Below, piece after piece: positions 62,479 to 64,000 of a stretch of DNA of 64,000 nucleotides (positions are counted from its first letter, which is position 1; every line of letters begins with the position of its first letter). The notes under the pieces were generated by a model. That model was not told where the DNA came from, did not search any database, and worked only from the letters and a program-made list of their open reading frames with translations. The DNA lies in assembly GCA_947503895.1 (NCBI GenBank), contig CANNFT010000010.1, positions 149,321 to 213,320 on the forward strand. Direction: 5' to 3'. The stretch is from an uncultured Saccharospirillaceae bacterium (GTDB lineage: Bacteria > Pseudomonadota > Gammaproteobacteria > Pseudomonadales > Oceanobacteraceae). The position numbers and the translations under genes were made by a program.

Positions 62479-63144
62479 TTAGTTTATCCCTAGCAACTTA
62501 TGAGTTTGAATGGACATGCGCCACTGAGGGTTTTCCAAACAGTACTGGGTGGCTGCTTGCATATTTTCTCGAATGATCGACCCACTATTCACAACGTCAA
62601 ACTCAGCCATAGGCGAGATAAAGTAATGACTGGCTTTTATGTGCAGCACGTTTTCAGGCGCTAAATCAATTTGCGGATAAACCAGTTTTAGCTCATCGCA
62701 GTGATCAATCACCAGCGTAGATTGTCCTTTAGGGCTAATGCAGACCCAGTCCAAATTGGTCGGCAAAGGTAGCGTGCCATTACTTTCTACCGCTGTTTCA
62801 AACCCTTCAGATTTAAATCGTGCCACCAATGATTCTGTGAGTTGTAAAGCCGGTTCACCACCCGTGAAAACAACATAAGGATGCCCATTGGATTTATCTG
62901 GCCATAGCGCATTGGCCAAATTCACTAATGCATCCAATGAATATTCACCACCATTCTCACCATCTATGCCGGTAATGTCAGTATCACAAAATTGACAAAC
63001 TGAGGCCAAGCGATCTTTTTCTCGGCCATTCCATAGATTGCATTTACTGAATCGAATGAATACGGACGCTCGCCCACTGCGCGCCCCTTCACCCTGTAGC
63101 GTGTAAAAGGCTTCTTTTACGCGAAATTGTTTCTCGGTGGCCAT
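62479..63144 (-). CDS. queE: 7-carboxy-7-deazaguanine synthase
   Basis: 221-aa radical-SAM enzyme of queuosine synthesis that converts carboxytetrahydropterin to CDG. The Fe-S Cys are in 'FSKCNLW' and 'SVCQFCDTD', that is C-x14-C-x2-C, the extended spacing typical of QueE. Other marks are 'FTLQGEG'-like 'FYTLQGEGARSG' at the N-terminus and 'VVFTGGEPALQ'. It begins three bases after the queC stop, so the two form an operon. Confidence 0.95.
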   Translation of the reverse strand: MATEKQFRVKEAFYTLQGEGARSGRASVFIRFSKCNLWNGREKDRLASVCQFCDTDITGIDGENGGEYSLDALVNLANALWPDKSNGHPYVVFTGGEPALQLTESLVARFKSEGFETAVESNGTLPLPTNLDWVCISPKGQSTLVIDHCDELKLVYPQIDLAPENVLHIKASHYFISPMAEFDVVNSGSIIRENMQAATQYCLENPQWRMSIQTHKLLGIN

Positions 63145-63147
63145 CTG

Positions 63148-63825
63148 TTATTCATACTCAACGGGATCAACCGCGCCATTCTCTTCAAAAGCTTCCAAGC
63201 GTTCAACACAAGCACCGCATTTACCGCAGGCTTTCTCTCGACCGTTATAGCAGGTCCAGGTATGCGTATAATCAAGGCTCATGGATAGGCCATCTTTCAA
63301 AATCTCGCCCTTAGAGCTATTTAGATAAGGCGTCTCGATGGATACGTGCTCATAATTAGCGATGCCCGCTACATTATTCATGGCTTCTACAAATTCTGGG
63401 CGGCAATCTGGGTAAATAGCATGGTCACCAGAGTGTGCACCGTAATACACCTTTGGCGCTTTAATATCGACGGCATACCCAATAGCTAATGATAAAAGAA
63501 TCATATTGCGATTCGGGACCACCGTAGACTTCATGTTGTCTGATTCATAGTGCCCCTCTGGTACCTCTTCTGAGCCAACGAGCGAGGAGCTTTGCATCAA
63601 TGCATTAATGGCTGAAATGTCGAGAATTTTTAGTGGCAAACCAAGCTCTGCGCATACGGTTTTAGCGGCAACCACCTCTTTAACGTGTTTCTGGCCATAG
63701 TTAAAGGTGAGAGGGTAAACGTCATAGCCTTCCTTCAGCACTCTATTAAGTAGAGTGAAGGAATCCATACCACCACTGTAAATAACAACGGCCTTTTGAT
63801 TTGCCCCAACTTGTTCGATACTCAT
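63148..63825 (-). CDS. queC: 7-cyano-7-deazaguanine synthase
   Basis: 225-aa ATP-dependent enzyme making preQ0 from CDG and ammonia. It has the PP-loop 'VIYSGGMDSFTLLNRV', 'TFNYGQKHVKE', 'PNRNMILLSLAIGYA', 'YYGAHSGDHAIYPDCRP' and the zinc-binding Cys set 'CYNGREKACGKCGACVER'. I took the ATG at 63825 (GAGGTGACT in front); a GTG at 63831 would add two residues. It is the first gene of queC-queE and divergent from the promoter at the end of the window. Confidence 0.96.
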   Translation of the reverse strand: MSIEQVGANQKAVVIYSGGMDSFTLLNRVLKEGYDVYPLTFNYGQKHVKEVVAAKTVCAELGLPLKILDISAINALMQSSSLVGSEEVPEGHYESDNMKSTVVPNRNMILLSLAIGYAVDIKAPKVYYGAHSGDHAIYPDCRPEFVEAMNNVAGIANYEHVSIETPYLNSSKGEILKDGLSMSLDYTHTWTCYNGREKACGKCGACVERLEAFEENGAVDPVEYE

Positions 63826-63932
63826 AGTCACCTCATCTATATAGGCGGCGGATTATAACCAAGCTGTCAGATTTTATAAATCGCCTATTTTTTACACATG
63901 TAAATTATTTACAAGATTACCCAAATTAATCG

Positions 63933-63960
63933 TTGACGCCATCCAGAAAGTCCCTATAAT
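63933..63960 (+). promoter_or_regulatory. strong promoter with rRNA-type discriminator
   Basis: TTGACG (63933-63938), 16-bp spacer, TATAAT (63955-63960), followed by GCGCCCC, the GC-rich discriminator of ppGpp-repressed rrn/tRNA promoters. An A/T-rich tract (63890-63930) upstream suits an UP element. No coding sequence follows in the remaining 40 bases, so the transcript lies beyond the window. Confidence 0.75.
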
Positions 63961-64000
63961 GCGCCCCTCAACAACAGAGCAGCAGATTGAACGCAGCTAA

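Overview
The window is chromosomal DNA from a gammaproteobacterium, most likely a marine, Oceanospirillales-like Gram-negative. This rests on the gacS/barA - cysM - rlmD - relA - mazG order, the long-form pta with ackA, an EF-P-like (efpL/yeiP) gene beside a yciH-type SUI1 gene, a probable ornithine-lipid olsB-olsA pair, and many response-regulator proteins. Genus and species cannot be fixed from the sequence alone. No tRNA or rRNA gene lies inside the window, but the last 70 bases look like the promoter of a stable-RNA operon.

Layout. 1-9.1 kb is mainly signalling: a truncated M16 peptidase gene, a REC-GGDEF cyclase divergent from a hybrid histidine kinase, a PlsC-type acyltransferase, a tandem-REC protein, a TPR-like lipoprotein and an unusual membrane-anchored REC/coiled-coil protein. 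9.4-18 kb is housekeeping: FieF-type metal efflux with an overlapping exported protein, AlkB-type repair, CysK, YihG-like acyltransferase, Pta and AckA. 18-26.8 kb holds translation factors (EfpL, YciH), two hotdog thioesterase-like proteins, the probable OlsB/OlsA pair, a class V aminotransferase and a fatty-acid desaturase.

26.8-31.4 kb is an AT-rich accessory region: a hydrolase, several orphan small ORFs, four copies of a GTAGGGTG...CGCACC palindromic (REP-like) repeat and a REP-associated (Y1/HUH) transposase broken into two pieces. The two pieces are separated by a segment flanked by 19-bp direct repeats. 31.4-36.8 kb is a heavy-metal RND efflux set (CusA/CzcA-like pump, very His-rich CusB/CzcB-like adaptor, CzcI-like small exported protein) with no outer-membrane channel gene. 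37-45.6 kb is the conserved GacS, CysM, RlmD, RelA, MazG block.

46.2-57.5 kb is the most striking part: two adjacent giant paralogous exported proteins (1713 and 1870 aa). Each has an N-terminal domain, Ig-like modules and a long Asp-rich thrombospondin-type-3 calcium-binding stretch. Each then has a CTERM-like hydrophobic/basic segment, a second signal-peptide-like segment and an outer-membrane beta-barrel; the second protein adds an OmpA peptidoglycan-binding domain. This looks like a surface polyprotein that could be processed internally. 57.5-64 kb returns to ordinary genes (YeaD, GNAT, MepA, TatD, PdxH, QueE, QueC). The exception is a 72-codon basic protein gene whose intrinsic terminator lies before its stop codon, the hallmark of tmRNA-controlled rescue factors such as ArfA.
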